The notes: generated by a model from the sequence alone, not told the origin. DNA of 20,510 nt from SZUA-252 sp035716005 (GCA_035716005.1 DASTKG010000033.1:1-20510); one strand, 5' to 3'; counted from the stretch's first letter, positions 1 through 7,261 are shown. Made by a program: numbers and translations.

Positions 1-1247
1 GCGAGCGCGATCGACGACATCCGGACGCGCGCCATCGGCGAGTCGGCCACGTTGATCGTGTCGACTCCCGCACGCTTGAGAAGCTCGGCTCCCTCGATCA
101 TCTTCTTCGGGCGCGCGCCGCGGGGCGGATCGATCTCCACGCTCACCACGAATTCGCGATCCGCGAGCTTCCGGGCGAGGAGCGTCCGCTCGGAGGGCGC
201 CGACGGCGCGGGCGGCTCCTCGATGACGATCGCGGGGGCCATCGCCCCGGCCGGCCCCGACCCCGGCCCCGCCGCCGTCGCCCGCTCGGCAGCCGAAGCG
301 TCGCCCCCCGCCGCCGCGCGCGCCGCCAGCGCCTCGCGCACGCGCCGGATGTGAAGCGGCGTCGTTCCGCAGCAGCCGCCGATCAATCGCGCGCCCGCGT
401 CGGCGAAACGGACGGCCATCGTCCCGAGGTACTCGGGCGAGGACAAATAGACGAAGCGCCCGTCGTGATAGCGCGGCAGGCCCGCGTTCGGCATGGCCGC
501 GAGCGGCCGTTCCGTGCGGCGGCGCATCCGCTCGATCACCTCGAGCACACCCTGCGGACCGACGCTGCAATTCGCGCCGACGAGGTCGACCGGGAGCGCG
601 TTCAGCATCCGCACCACGTCCTCGGGATACGCGCCATGGAGCGTCCGGAGGTCTTCCGTGAACGTGAAGAGAACCACGAGCGGCAGGTCGGTGATCGAGC
701 GCACGGCTTCCACCGCGATCGTGGCCTCCGTGAGATCGCTCTGCGTCTCCACGATCAGGAGGTCGACGCCCCCTTCCACCAATCCCTCGGCCTGCTCGCG
801 ATAGGCGTCGAAGGCTTCCTCGCGCTCGATCGTGCCGAGCGGGGCCACCGGCTTCCCGAGCGGGCCCATCGAGCCGGCCACGAACGCGGCCTCCCCCACC
901 TCCTCGCGCGCGTTCCGGGCGATGCGAGCCCCCTCGCGCGCCACGATCCGCGGCGAGTCGGCCACGCCGTGGGCGCCGAGCCGGAATCGATTCGCGCCGA
1001 AGGTGTTCGTCTCGATCACCTCGGCCCCGGCGCGGAGGTATTCGCGGTGGACCGACTGGATGAGCGCGGGATCGACGAGATTCATCGCGTCGAAGGAGCG
1101 GTCGAAGGGAATCCCCTTGTCGTACAAGAAGGTGCCCATCGCCCCGTCGGCCACGACGGGGCCGCGCGAGAGGCGTTCGACGAAAGGATGCGCCGGCTTC
1201 GACCGGCCCGGGACGTTAGGCCCGTGGGCTTCCACCATGGGTGCCAT
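1..1247 (-). CDS. Bifunctional homocysteine S-methyltransferase / 5,10-methylenetetrahydrofolate reductase (YitJ type), C-terminus outside window
   Basis: Reading the minus strand from an ATG at 1247 gives 415 codons with no stop before the window edge, so this is the N-terminal part of a longer protein. Residues about 20-305 form a homocysteine S-methyltransferase domain. A Cys in GANCS (Cys227) and a Cys pair in GGCCGT (Cys292-293) are the usual zinc/thiolate ligands of this family. After an Ala/Pro/Gly-rich linker (about 306-350), a second domain begins with EFVVSVEIDPPRG, the first strand of methylenetetrahydrofolate reductase. This order matches the YitJ-type fusion, which makes methyl-THF and transfers methyl groups to homocysteine; the transfer is an inference from the family. 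A second in-frame ATG at 1238 is an equally possible start, and neither has a clear Shine-Dalgarno. The gene diverges from etfB. Confidence 0.88.
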   Translation of the reverse strand, partial: MAPMVEAHGPNVPGRSKPAHPFVERLSRGPVVADGAMGTFLYDKGIPFDRSFDAMNLVDPALIQSVHREYLRAGAEVIETNTFGANRFRLGAHGVADSPRIVAREGARIARNAREEVGEAAFVAGSMGPLGKPVAPLGTIEREEAFDAYREQAEGLVEGGVDLLIVETQSDLTEATIAVEAVRSITDLPLVVLFTFTEDLRTLHGAYPEDVVRMLNALPVDLVGANCSVGPQGVLEVIERMRRRTERPLAAMPNAGLPRYHDGRFVYLSSPEYLGTMAVRFADAGARLIGGCCGTTPLHIRRVREALAARAAAGGDASAAERATAAGPGSGPAGAMAPAIVIEEPPAPSAPSERTLLARKLADREFVVSVEIDPPRGARPKKMIEGAELLKRAGVDTINVADSPMARVRMSSIAL

Positions 1248-1252
1248 CGTAC

Positions 1253-1258
1253 TATACT
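1253..1258 (+). promoter_or_regulatory. Possible -10 element for etfBA
   Basis: TATACT in an otherwise very GC-rich 53-bp divergent gap matches the TATAAT consensus at five of six positions and would place transcription start near 1265, about 36 nt before the etfB GTG. The -35 candidate 17 bp upstream (TTCCAC, 1230-1235) is weak. Read on the other strand, TATAGT lies only a few bases from the methyltransferase start, so use in that direction would give an almost leaderless transcript. The direction is not certain. Confidence 0.3.
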
Positions 1259-1300
1259 GCTCGGCCGACGTTCGAATCGCTTTTGACCCGGGAGATCTCC

Positions 1301-2089
1301 GTGAACATCCTCGTCTTCGTCAAACAGGTCCCGGACACCGAGACCCGAATCCAGATCCAGAACGGCGCCGTCGACACGGCCTCCGTGAAGTGGGTGGCGA
1401 ACCCGTACGACGAGTTCGCCATCGAGGAAGCGCTCCGCATCAAGGAGAAACTCGGCGCGGGAAAGGTCACCGTCGTGAGCCTCGGCCCCGACCGCGTGAA
1501 GGACGCCATCAAGTACGCCCTCTCGCTCGGCGCGGACGAGGGCGTACACGTGAAGGGGGACGGCATCGCCCTCGACGATCCCCTCTCGGTCGCCACGGTC
1601 CTCGCGGCGGCGGCGAAGAAGGCGGGCTTCGACCTGATCCTCGCCGGGAAGCACGCCGTCGACCAGGACTCCGGCGCCACCGGCGTCATGCTGGCCGAGC
1701 TCCTCGACATTCCGCACGTTTCCGTGGTCGTCGGTCTCGAGATCGACGCCGCGGCGAAGCGCGGGAGCGCGAAGCGCGAGATCGAGGGGGGCGTGGAACT
1801 CGTCTCGTTCGAGCTGCCCGCCGTCGTCACGGCGCAGAAGGGGCTGAACGAGCCGCGCTACGCGTCGCTCAAGGGCATCATGGCGGTGAAGAAGAAGGTC
1901 GTTCCGGAATGGACGCTCGCCGACCTCGGCGTCGACGCGGCCTCCGTCGCCCCCGCGGGGGCGGCGATCCGCACGCTCGAGGCGACGCTTCCTCCGGCGC
2001 GCGCCGCGGGGAAGATTCTCGAGGGCGAGCCGGCCGACACCGCGAAGGAGCTGGTCCGGCTCCTCCGTGAAGAAGCGAAGGTGATCTGA
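1301..2089 (+). CDS. etfB: Electron transfer flavoprotein, beta subunit
   Basis: EtfB pairs with EtfA to form a soluble FAD/AMP heterodimer that takes electrons from acyl-CoA dehydrogenases and passes them to an ETF oxidoreductase. The 262-residue product opens with NILVFVKQVPDTE and contains the family signatures VANPYDEFAIEEALRIKE, a Gly-rich nucleotide-binding stretch and a C-terminal LNEPRYASLKGIMAVKKK segment. Its length is typical. I chose the GTG at 1301 because GGGAG at 1290-1294 sits about six bases upstream and homology begins there. An in-frame ATG 60 bases earlier would add 20 residues of no recognisable content. The stop overlaps the etfA ATG by one base (TGATG), implying translational coupling. 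The likely electron donors are the acyl-CoA dehydrogenases encoded at 16167-20510. Confidence 0.95.
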   Translation: MNILVFVKQVPDTETRIQIQNGAVDTASVKWVANPYDEFAIEEALRIKEKLGAGKVTVVSLGPDRVKDAIKYALSLGADEGVHVKGDGIALDDPLSVATVLAAAAKKAGFDLILAGKHAVDQDSGATGVMLAELLDIPHVSVVVGLEIDAAAKRGSAKREIEGGVELVSFELPAVVTAQKGLNEPRYASLKGIMAVKKKVVPEWTLADLGVDAASVAPAGAAIRTLEATLPPARAAGKILEGEPADTAKELVRLLREEAKVI

Positions 2090-3081
2090 TGGGAGCCACG
2101 GTGGGAATCGTCGCGGTCGTCGCGGAAACGAAGGACGGCGTCGTTCGGAAGGCGTCGCTGGAAGCGCTGGCGGAGGCGAAGCGTCTCGCCGGCGAGGCGG
2201 GCGGAAGCGTCGCGGCCATTCTCGTCGGCGCCGCGGGCGCGGGCGAGGCGGCGCGTCTGGCCCAGCAGGGGGCGGACCGCGTCGTGCACGTGGAGGGCGC
2301 GGCCCTCGCGGCCTACGCGCCGGAGGCCTACGCCGAGGCGGTGAAGAGCGCCGTCGCGGCCCTGAAGCCCGACGTCCTCTTCTTCAGCGCCACCGCCCAG
2401 GGGAAGGATCTCGCCCCGCGCACGGCGGCGCGCCTGCGCGTCGGCCTCGCGGCCGATTGCGTCGGGTTCGCGTGGGAGAATGGCGCCCTCACGGCGAAGC
2501 GCCCCATCTACGCCGGCAAGGCCTTCGCCAAGGTGGCCTGGAACGGGGCGAGGCCGATGATCGCGTCGATCCGTCCCAACACCTTCACGCCCCTCGCGCC
2601 CGACGCGTCGCGAAACGCGGCGGTGGAGCCGATCGCCCTCGCCGACGGCAAGGTCCGCGCGCGCGTGACGGGCTACGAGACGTCGGCCGGCGAGACGCTC
2701 GATCTCACCGAGGCCAACATCATCGTGAGCGGCGGACGCGCCATGCAGGGCCCCGAGAATTTCGAACTCCTCCGGAAGCTCTGCGCCGTCCTCGGCGCGA
2801 CGCTCGGCGCCTCGCGCGCGGCCGTCGACGCCGGATGGATCGACCACTCCTACCAGGTCGGGCAGACCGGCAAGGTCGTGAACCCGACGCTCTACTTCGC
2901 CGTGGGAATCTCGGGCGCCATCCAGCACATCGCGGGGATGTCCTCCTCGCGCACGATCGTCGCGATCAACAAGGACAAGGACGCCCCGATCTTCAAGATG
3001 GCGACGTACGGCGTGGTCGGCGATCTCTACCAGGTGGTTCCCGCGCTGACGGAGGAGCTGGCGCGGGTGATGAAGGAATAG
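2089..3081 (+). CDS. etfA: Electron transfer flavoprotein, alpha subunit
   Basis: This is the FAD-binding partner of EtfB, 330 residues, a normal length. The N-terminal half (about 1-190) carries the alpha/beta domain with FFSATAQGKDLAPRTAARL. The C-terminal FAD domain has SGGRAMQGPENF (from about residue 214), QVGQTGK (256-262), VGISGAIQHIAGM and INKDKDAPIF, followed by YGVVGDLYQVVP. These are the classical FAD-contact motifs of EtfA. The ATG overlaps the etfB stop, so the two subunits are probably made in equal amounts. No second FAD or NADH-bifurcating partner gene is adjacent, so ordinary electron transfer from acyl-CoA dehydrogenases is the simplest reading; bifurcation cannot be judged from what I can see. 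Confidence 0.96.
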   Translation: MGATVGIVAVVAETKDGVVRKASLEALAEAKRLAGEAGGSVAAILVGAAGAGEAARLAQQGADRVVHVEGAALAAYAPEAYAEAVKSAVAALKPDVLFFSATAQGKDLAPRTAARLRVGLAADCVGFAWENGALTAKRPIYAGKAFAKVAWNGARPMIASIRPNTFTPLAPDASRNAAVEPIALADGKVRARVTGYETSAGETLDLTEANIIVSGGRAMQGPENFELLRKLCAVLGATLGASRAAVDAGWIDHSYQVGQTGKVVNPTLYFAVGISGAIQHIAGMSSSRTIVAINKDKDAPIFKMATYGVVGDLYQVVPALTEELARVMKE

Positions 3082-3089
3082 GCCGGCGC

Positions 3090-3749
3090 TTGTCGGAGCA
3101 TCCCGCCTACCGGACGTACTGGCAGCGGAAGGAGATGCTGAAGCGCGGACACCCCGCGTTTCCGATCAAGCGGTGGTGGGCGACCGACGGGCTCTGCGAG
3201 ATCGAGCAGCTCTACTTCGACGCGGCGCGGAGCGCCACGAGCCTCCTCGACGTCGGGGCCGGCGATCTCCGCGTCATGCGTAAATTCCAAAGCGCCGGCT
3301 TCGCGGGCGAGTACCACACGCAGGACATCGGCCCCGAGGGCCACTACACCTACCGCGGCCTCGACGAGGTGACGCGCCGCTACGGCGCCATTCTCTGCCT
3401 CGACGTCCTCGAACATCTCGCGCTCGCCGACGGCCTCGCGCTCGTGGATCGGATGATCGCGCTCCTCGAGCCCGGCGGAGCGCTCGTGATCCAGACGCCG
3501 AACGCCGCCTACCTTCCCGATCCTCGCTCGTGGGACATGACCCACGTGCACGTCTACAACCTTCCCGACCTCCACGCCTTCCTCGTCTGCGAGGGGCTGG
3601 AAACGGCCGGGTACCGCGTCCTGCTCGACGACGGCGGCTCGGGCTGGCTGCGGGGGCTGAAGCGCGCGATTTCGGCCTACGTGAAGTCGAAGGTCCTCGG
3701 CTGCGACCACGCGAACAACATCGCGGTCGTGGCCCGCCGCCCTCGCTGA
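3090..3749 (+). CDS. SAM-dependent class I methyltransferase (UbiG/Methyltransf_23-like)
   Basis: The product is about 219 residues from a TTG at 3090, eight bases after the etfA stop. The Rossmann methyltransferase motifs are visible: motif I LLDVGAGDL (Asp54 onward), an acidic residue at TQDIGPEG, and LCLDVLEHL (from about residue 103) as motif IV. A PGGALVIQTPN strand follows. The mix DVLEHL plus LEPGGALVIQTPN is typical of small-molecule or glycan methyltransferases, but the substrate cannot be predicted. An alternative start is the ATG at 3135, directly abutting GGAAGGAG (spacing zero, too close to be ideal). AAGGA at 3073-3077 lies about 12 bases from the TTG. It may share the etfBA transcript; no functional link to ETF is evident. 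Confidence 0.8.
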   Translation: MSEHPAYRTYWQRKEMLKRGHPAFPIKRWWATDGLCEIEQLYFDAARSATSLLDVGAGDLRVMRKFQSAGFAGEYHTQDIGPEGHYTYRGLDEVTRRYGAILCLDVLEHLALADGLALVDRMIALLEPGGALVIQTPNAAYLPDPRSWDMTHVHVYNLPDLHAFLVCEGLETAGYRVLLDDGGSGWLRGLKRAISAYVKSKVLGCDHANNIAVVARRPR

Positions 3750-3769
3750 GCCGACGGCCAGCGCCCCCG

Positions 3770-3787
3770 GGGAAGCGGCGGCTTCCC
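3770..3787 (+). terminator. Hairpin after the etfBA-methyltransferase unit
   Basis: A perfect 7-bp inverted repeat, GGGAAGC (3770-3776) and GCTTCCC (3781-3787), encloses a 4-base GGCG loop 20 bases after the methyltransferase stop. No run of T follows, so it is a candidate transcript-end or RNA-stabilising hairpin, not a textbook intrinsic terminator. Confidence 0.4.
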
Positions 3788-3805
3788 GTCCTGCTCCTGC
3801 CGGCC

Positions 3806-3830
3806 TGACAATTTTGGTGTCAACCTGTCA
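3806..3830. repeat. TGACA/TGTCA repeat cluster in an AT-rich patch
   Basis: TGACA at 3806-3810, then TGTCA at 3818-3822 (inverted, 7 bases apart) and a second TGTCA at 3826-3830 (direct). The patch includes AATTTTGG, unusually AT-rich for this window, and lies in the 234-bp gap before the 66-residue ORF. It could be an operator or part of a promoter. The minus strand reads TTGACA at 3823-3818 but no -10 follows at the right distance. No regulator is identifiable. Confidence 0.3.
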
Positions 3831-3983
3831 CGCGCGGGCGAATTCCATCGGATGCGTGGAGGCCGGCAGGATCGCGTCAGGGCCCGGCAACGATTGCGGG
3901 CCAGCGAGGTCCGGGCTCCGCGGCCTGGGCGCGCGGGCGCGGCATGGATTTCGCACGGATCCTGGATGGAGGAGGGTCCTGCC

Positions 3984-4184
3984 ATGAAAATGTCGGGCGA
4001 TGAACGGATGGCGAAAGCGGAGGCCTATTTCCGGGAGCTCGCGGCGCTGAAGGCCGGCACGGCCGACCGGGAAACGTACGAGCACTTGCGGCACGTCGCG
4101 GAGACGGTCCAGGAGACGCTTCGCCTCCTCGAGCACATGAAGATGCAAATGGAGGATCTGCGGCACAAGGTCGCCGTGCCGTGA
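3984..4184 (+). CDS. Small helical protein of unknown function
   Basis: A 66-residue product starts at the ATG at 3984, seven bases after a strong Shine-Dalgarno (GGAGGAGGG, 3968-3976). That spacing is why I prefer it over upstream in-frame ATGs at 3852 and 3966. The sequence is charged and predicted helical throughout, with heptad-like spacing in residues 30-62 (TYEHLRHVAETVQETLRLLEH and on). It has no Cys, signal peptide or membrane segment. I do not recognise the family. It stands alone between a 234-bp non-coding gap and a strong terminator, so it is probably its own transcription unit. It might be a small coiled-coil accessory or regulatory protein, but nothing in the sequence says which. 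Confidence 0.65.
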   Translation: MKMSGDERMAKAEAYFRELAALKAGTADRETYEHLRHVAETVQETLRLLEHMKMQMEDLRHKVAVP

Positions 4185-4197
4185 CCTCCGGCCGACC

Positions 4198-4231
4198 CGC
4201 CGGCGGCGCCGTCTCGACGGTGCCGCCGGCG
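4198..4231. terminator. Bidirectional intrinsic terminator
   Basis: A 15-bp stem (4198-4212 with 4217-4231, one G-T wobble) closes a CTCG tetraloop. It lies 13 bases after the stop of the small helical protein and 8 bases before the convergent thioesterase stop. TTT at 4237-4239 follows on the plus strand. The position between two converging genes and the stem strength make it a good terminator for both directions. Confidence 0.75.
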
Positions 4232-4239
4232 ACGCGTTT

Positions 4240-4650
4240 CTAGCGCCGTACCCGGATGCAGGTCGCGCGGCCCCACGCGACACGGTCGCCGGTCTCGGCG
4301 TCGTAGGCTTCCGCCTCCGTGATCACGGCCTTCCCGCGGTCCTGCGCGATCCACCCCTCGAACCGATACGCCCTTCCCCACCGCAACGGCCGGATCAACT
4401 TCGTCTCCATCGCTGCCGTGACGGCATGGATGTCGCGGAGGTAGAGGAATCGCACCATCACTTCGTCGAGCACGGTGGCGACGAGGCCGCCGTGGACGAT
4501 GTCCTTGAAACCCTGGTGCTCCTTGCGCGGCGTCCAGAGCGTGCGCATCCGCCCTTCCGGCGTCTCCTCGAATGCCAGCTTGAGCCCGATCGGGTTCTCC
4601 CGGCCGCAGCAGAAGCAGTAGGCATCGTCGTCGAGGACGATCTCGGACAC
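4240..4650 (-). CDS. PaaI/THEM4-like hotdog-fold thioesterase
   Basis: The 136-residue product has the N-terminal CFCCGRENPIGLKL signature (residues 12-25) and the hotdog helix HGGLVATVLDE (53-63), whose Asp/Glu residues are typical catalytic positions of acyl-CoA thioesterases in the 4HBT superfamily. It likely hydrolyses an acyl-CoA in the cytoplasm; the substrate is unknown. The start is GTG at 4650, one base after the stop of the upstream creatininase-family gene (TAG-G-GTG), so the two are almost certainly co-transcribed and coupled. A role in relieving CoA trapping by the acyl-CoA pathways on either side is plausible but is inference only. Confidence 0.85.
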   Translation of the reverse strand: MSEIVLDDDAYCFCCGRENPIGLKLAFEETPEGRMRTLWTPRKEHQGFKDIVHGGLVATVLDEVMVRFLYLRDIHAVTAAMETKLIRPLRWGRAYRFEGWIAQDRGKAVITEAEAYDAETGDRVAWGRATCIRVRR

Positions 4651-4651
4651 C

Positions 4652-5545
4652 CTACGACGAGCCTTTCTTCTTCGAGGCCCCCGAGCCGCTCTTGTCGTGG
4701 CCGTTGCCGCCCCCGCCGCCGCCCGCGCCGGGTCCGCTGTGCCCCGTGTGGCCGCGGCCCGCGCCCCGCCGCGCGCGCGGCGCCGGGAATCCTTCGCGCT
4801 CCCACCGCACGACCAGGTCTTCGAGGACTTCGCCGCAGTGATCCACGACGCGCGTCCAGTAGGTGCGCGCCTTCATCGAATCGAAGACGGGATCGCTCCG
4901 CTTTCCGCCGTAATAGACGAGCGAGCCGGGCGCGGGAAACGTGACGAGCGAATTCCGCGCCTCGAAGGCGAGGGAGGGATCCCAGCGGTCGGCGAAGACC
5001 TGGTCCGGCGCGACCGACATCATCGCGGCCGTCTCGTCGACGCCGGCGTGGCCGCCGGGGACGCCGAAGACCTCCTCGGCGATGGGATAGCACTCGCTCC
5101 ACCACTGGAACGTCGCGAGGTAGGCGCCGGTCTCCTCGTGGACGCGCCGGAGCGCTTCGCGGAGGGCGTCGGTGTTGCCGCCGTGCCCGTTCATGATCAC
5201 GAGGTTCCGGAACCCCTGGTGCGTGAGCGTGGTGAGGACGGCGTGGACGTACTCCGTGAAGACCGACGCCTTCACGTGCGTCCCACCGGCCAGCGCGCCG
5301 AGTCCGGCCGTCACGCCGTACGGGATCGTCGGCGCCACGAAGGCGTTCAGCCGCTCCGCGAGCGTCTCGGCGAGGCGCGTGGGGATTTCGTTGTCGGTGC
5401 CGAGGCTCGTGACGCCGTGCGCCTCGAGCGTTCCGACCGGGACGAGAACGGTCGAAATGGGATCGGGAACCCACTCCGCGAATTCCATCCAATTGAGATG
5501 AGAAATCCGGCGCTCGGCCGGTCGATCGACATGTGGGCGGGCCAT
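4652..5545 (-). CDS. Creatininase-family metal-dependent amidohydrolase
   Basis: The 297-residue product carries the metal-site pattern of the creatininase family: VPVGTLEAHG (Glu41, His43), GTD (Asp51), NGHGGN (His121) and GGHAGVDET (His166, Glu171). The family includes creatinine amidohydrolase, mycofactocin-type MftE peptidases and the riboflavin-pathway enzyme ArfB, so the name does not settle the substrate. No mycofactocin or deazaflavin gene is nearby. The catalytic domain ends near residue 250. The last 45 residues are a Gly/Ser/His/Lys-rich low-complexity tail ending in SKKKGSS, uncommon in this family. The ATG at 5545 is preceded by AGGAGGGA (complement of 5551-5558) at about five bases, supporting the start. 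Confidence 0.88.
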   Translation of the reverse strand: MARPHVDRPAERRISHLNWMEFAEWVPDPISTVLVPVGTLEAHGVTSLGTDNEIPTRLAETLAERLNAFVAPTIPYGVTAGLGALAGGTHVKASVFTEYVHAVLTTLTHQGFRNLVIMNGHGGNTDALREALRRVHEETGAYLATFQWWSECYPIAEEVFGVPGGHAGVDETAAMMSVAPDQVFADRWDPSLAFEARNSLVTFPAPGSLVYYGGKRSDPVFDSMKARTYWTRVVDHCGEVLEDLVVRWEREGFPAPRARRGAGRGHTGHSGPGAGGGGGGNGHDKSGSGASKKKGSS

Positions 5546-5586
5546 GGGGTTCCCTCCTGGGGTGCCAGCGTCTCGGATCGCGCGCC

Positions 5587-5592
5587 ATTCTA
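5587..5592 (-). promoter_or_regulatory. Possible -10 element for the creatininase-thioesterase unit
   Basis: On the minus strand this reads TAGAAT, five of six matches to TATAAT, about 42 bases upstream of the creatininase ATG. I see no convincing -35 at 16-18 bp. It would form a back-to-back pair with the carboxylase promoter candidate at 5620-5648. Confidence 0.3.
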
Positions 5593-5619
5593 GCGCGTCC
5601 CCGCCCCGGGAGCATCCGA

Positions 5620-5648
5620 TTGCGCCGCCGGGGCTTTCCCGCTACGAT
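5620..5648 (+). promoter_or_regulatory. Possible sigma-70-type promoter for the propionyl-CoA operon
   Basis: TTGCGC (5620-5625) and TACGAT (5643-5648), each four of six matches, are separated by 17 bp. Transcription would start near 5655, about 42 nt before the proposed CTG start of the carboxyltransferase gene. This fits only the downstream start; an RNA starting here could not encode the longer reading from 5544. Confidence 0.35.
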
Positions 5649-5696
5649 TCAACGGTTTCCGGCGCCCTGTTCACTCCAACCTCGGGAGTTCGGACC

Positions 5697-7247
5697 CTGC
5701 CACGACGCCCCGCCATCGAAGAGCTGCGCCGCCGCCGCGAAGCCGTTCTCCAGGGAGGCGGCGAGGAGCGCATCGCCAAACTCCACGCCGACGGCCGCCT
5801 CACGGCCCGCGAGCGCGTCGAGCTCTTCCTCGATCCCGGCTCCTTCCAGGAGACGGGCGTCTTCGTCGAGCATCGGATCCACGACTTCGGCATGGCCGAC
5901 CGCCGCATTCCCGGCGACGGCGTCGTCTCGGGCTACGGCACGGTGGACGGCCGGAAGGTCTTCGTCTTCGCGCAGGACTTCACCGTCTTCGGCGGGACCC
6001 TCTCCGAGGAGAACGCCCGGAAGATCTGCAACGTGATGGACCTCGCCATGGAGAACGGCGCCCCCGTGATCGGCCTGAACGACTCGGGAGGCGCGCGGAT
6101 CCAGGAGGGGGTGCAGTCGCTCGGCGGCTACGCGGAGATCTTCCTTCGGAACACGCTCGCCTCGGGCGTGGTGCCTCAGATCTCCGCCATCATGGGCCCC
6201 TGCGCCGGCGGCGCCGTCTACTCCCCCGCCATCACCGACTTCGTGGTGATGGTGAAGGGGACGAGCCAGATGTTCGTCACCGGACCCAACGTCATCAAGA
6301 CCGTCACGAACGAGGACGTCACGTTCGAGGAACTCGGCGGCGCCATGACCCACAACGTGAAGTCGGGCGTGGCTCATTTCGCCGTCGACGACGACGAGGC
6401 TTGTTTGGCGGCGATCCGCCGGCTCCTCTCCTATCTCCCCTCGAACAACGTCGACGATCCGCCCCTCCGGGCGACCGGCGATCCCGCCGACCGGATGGAG
6501 TCGCGCCTCAACGAGATCGTTCCCGCGGAGCCGAACAAGCCGTACGACATGAAGGAGATCGTCCGCCTCGTCGTCGACGACGGCGATTTCTTCGAGGTGC
6601 ACGAGCACTTCGCGCCGAACCTCGTCGTCGGCTTCGCCCATCTCGACGGACGGCCCGTCGGGATCGTCGGCAATCAGCCCGCCGCGCTGGCGGGCGTGCT
6701 CGACATCAAATCGTCGACGAAGGGGGCGCGGTTCGTCCGTTTCTGCGACGCCTTCAACATTCCGCTCGTCACCTTCGAGGACGTGCCGGGCTTCCTTCCC
6801 GGCACCGAGCAGGAGTGGGGCGGCATCATCCGCCACGGCGCGAAGCTCCTCTACGCCTACTGCGAGGCGACCGTCCCGAAGCTGACGGTGGTCGTGCGGA
6901 AGGCGTACGGGGGCGCCTACGACGTCATGTCGTCGAAGCACATTCGTGGCGACTACAACGTGGCGTGGCCCGGGACGGAACTCGCCGTCATGGGCGCCGA
7001 GGGCGCCGTGAACATCCTCTACCGGAAGGAAATCGAGAGCGCCGACGATCCCGCGGCCGCGCGCGCGAAATTGATCGAGGAGTACAACGACAAGTTCGCG
7101 AATCCCTACGTGGCGGCGGCGCTCGGCTACCTCGACGACGTCATCGAGCCGCAGGAGACCCGGCCGCGCCTCGTCCGGGCGCTCCGCATGCTCTCGAACA
7201 AGCGACAGTCGCTTCCCCCCAAGAAGCACGGCAACATTCCGCTCTGA
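5697..7247 (+). CDS. pccB: Propionyl-CoA (acyl-CoA) carboxylase, carboxyltransferase beta subunit
   Basis: This subunit transfers CO2 from carboxybiotin to the acyl-CoA alpha carbon. The 516-residue product has both crotonase-like halves: IEELRRRR...GGGEERI...LTARERVELFLDPGSF at the N terminus, an oxyanion-hole segment GPCAGGAVYSPAITDF, and the second half with VPGFLPGTEQE, RKAYGGAYDVMSSKH and VMGAEGAVNILYRKE. The Asp in GGAYDVM is, from memory of the Streptomyces enzymes, the position favouring propionyl-CoA. There is no ATG, GTG or TTG near the point where homology begins. The best start is CTG at 5697, with GGGAG at 5684-5688 upstream. The in-frame ATG at 5544 would add 51 poorly coding residues and overlap the divergent gene. 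It heads the operon. Confidence 0.92.
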   Translation: MPRRPAIEELRRRREAVLQGGGEERIAKLHADGRLTARERVELFLDPGSFQETGVFVEHRIHDFGMADRRIPGDGVVSGYGTVDGRKVFVFAQDFTVFGGTLSEENARKICNVMDLAMENGAPVIGLNDSGGARIQEGVQSLGGYAEIFLRNTLASGVVPQISAIMGPCAGGAVYSPAITDFVVMVKGTSQMFVTGPNVIKTVTNEDVTFEELGGAMTHNVKSGVAHFAVDDDEACLAAIRRLLSYLPSNNVDDPPLRATGDPADRMESRLNEIVPAEPNKPYDMKEIVRLVVDDGDFFEVHEHFAPNLVVGFAHLDGRPVGIVGNQPAALAGVLDIKSSTKGARFVRFCDAFNIPLVTFEDVPGFLPGTEQEWGGIIRHGAKLLYAYCEATVPKLTVVVRKAYGGAYDVMSSKHIRGDYNVAWPGTELAVMGAEGAVNILYRKEIESADDPAAARAKLIEEYNDKFANPYVAAALGYLDDVIEPQETRPRLVRALRMLSNKRQSLPPKKHGNIPL

Positions 7248-7261
7248 TCCCGGGGACGCCG

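Noticed and set aside
3852..3983. N-terminal extension of the 66-residue protein from ATG 3852
   Set aside because: No Shine-Dalgarno at 3852, Arg/Gly-rich translation unlike the rest, and a strong ribosome-binding site directly before 3984.
5544..5696. ATG at 5544 as start of the carboxyltransferase gene
   Set aside because: It overlaps the divergent creatininase start, adds 51 residues without homology, and would need a transcript beginning upstream of the divergent gene's own ribosome-binding site.
5649..7229. 526-codon open frame on the minus strand opposite the carboxyltransferase gene
   Set aside because: Arg/Asp/Val/His-rich translation with no family motif, exactly antisense to a clear gene; typical of high-GC third-position bias.
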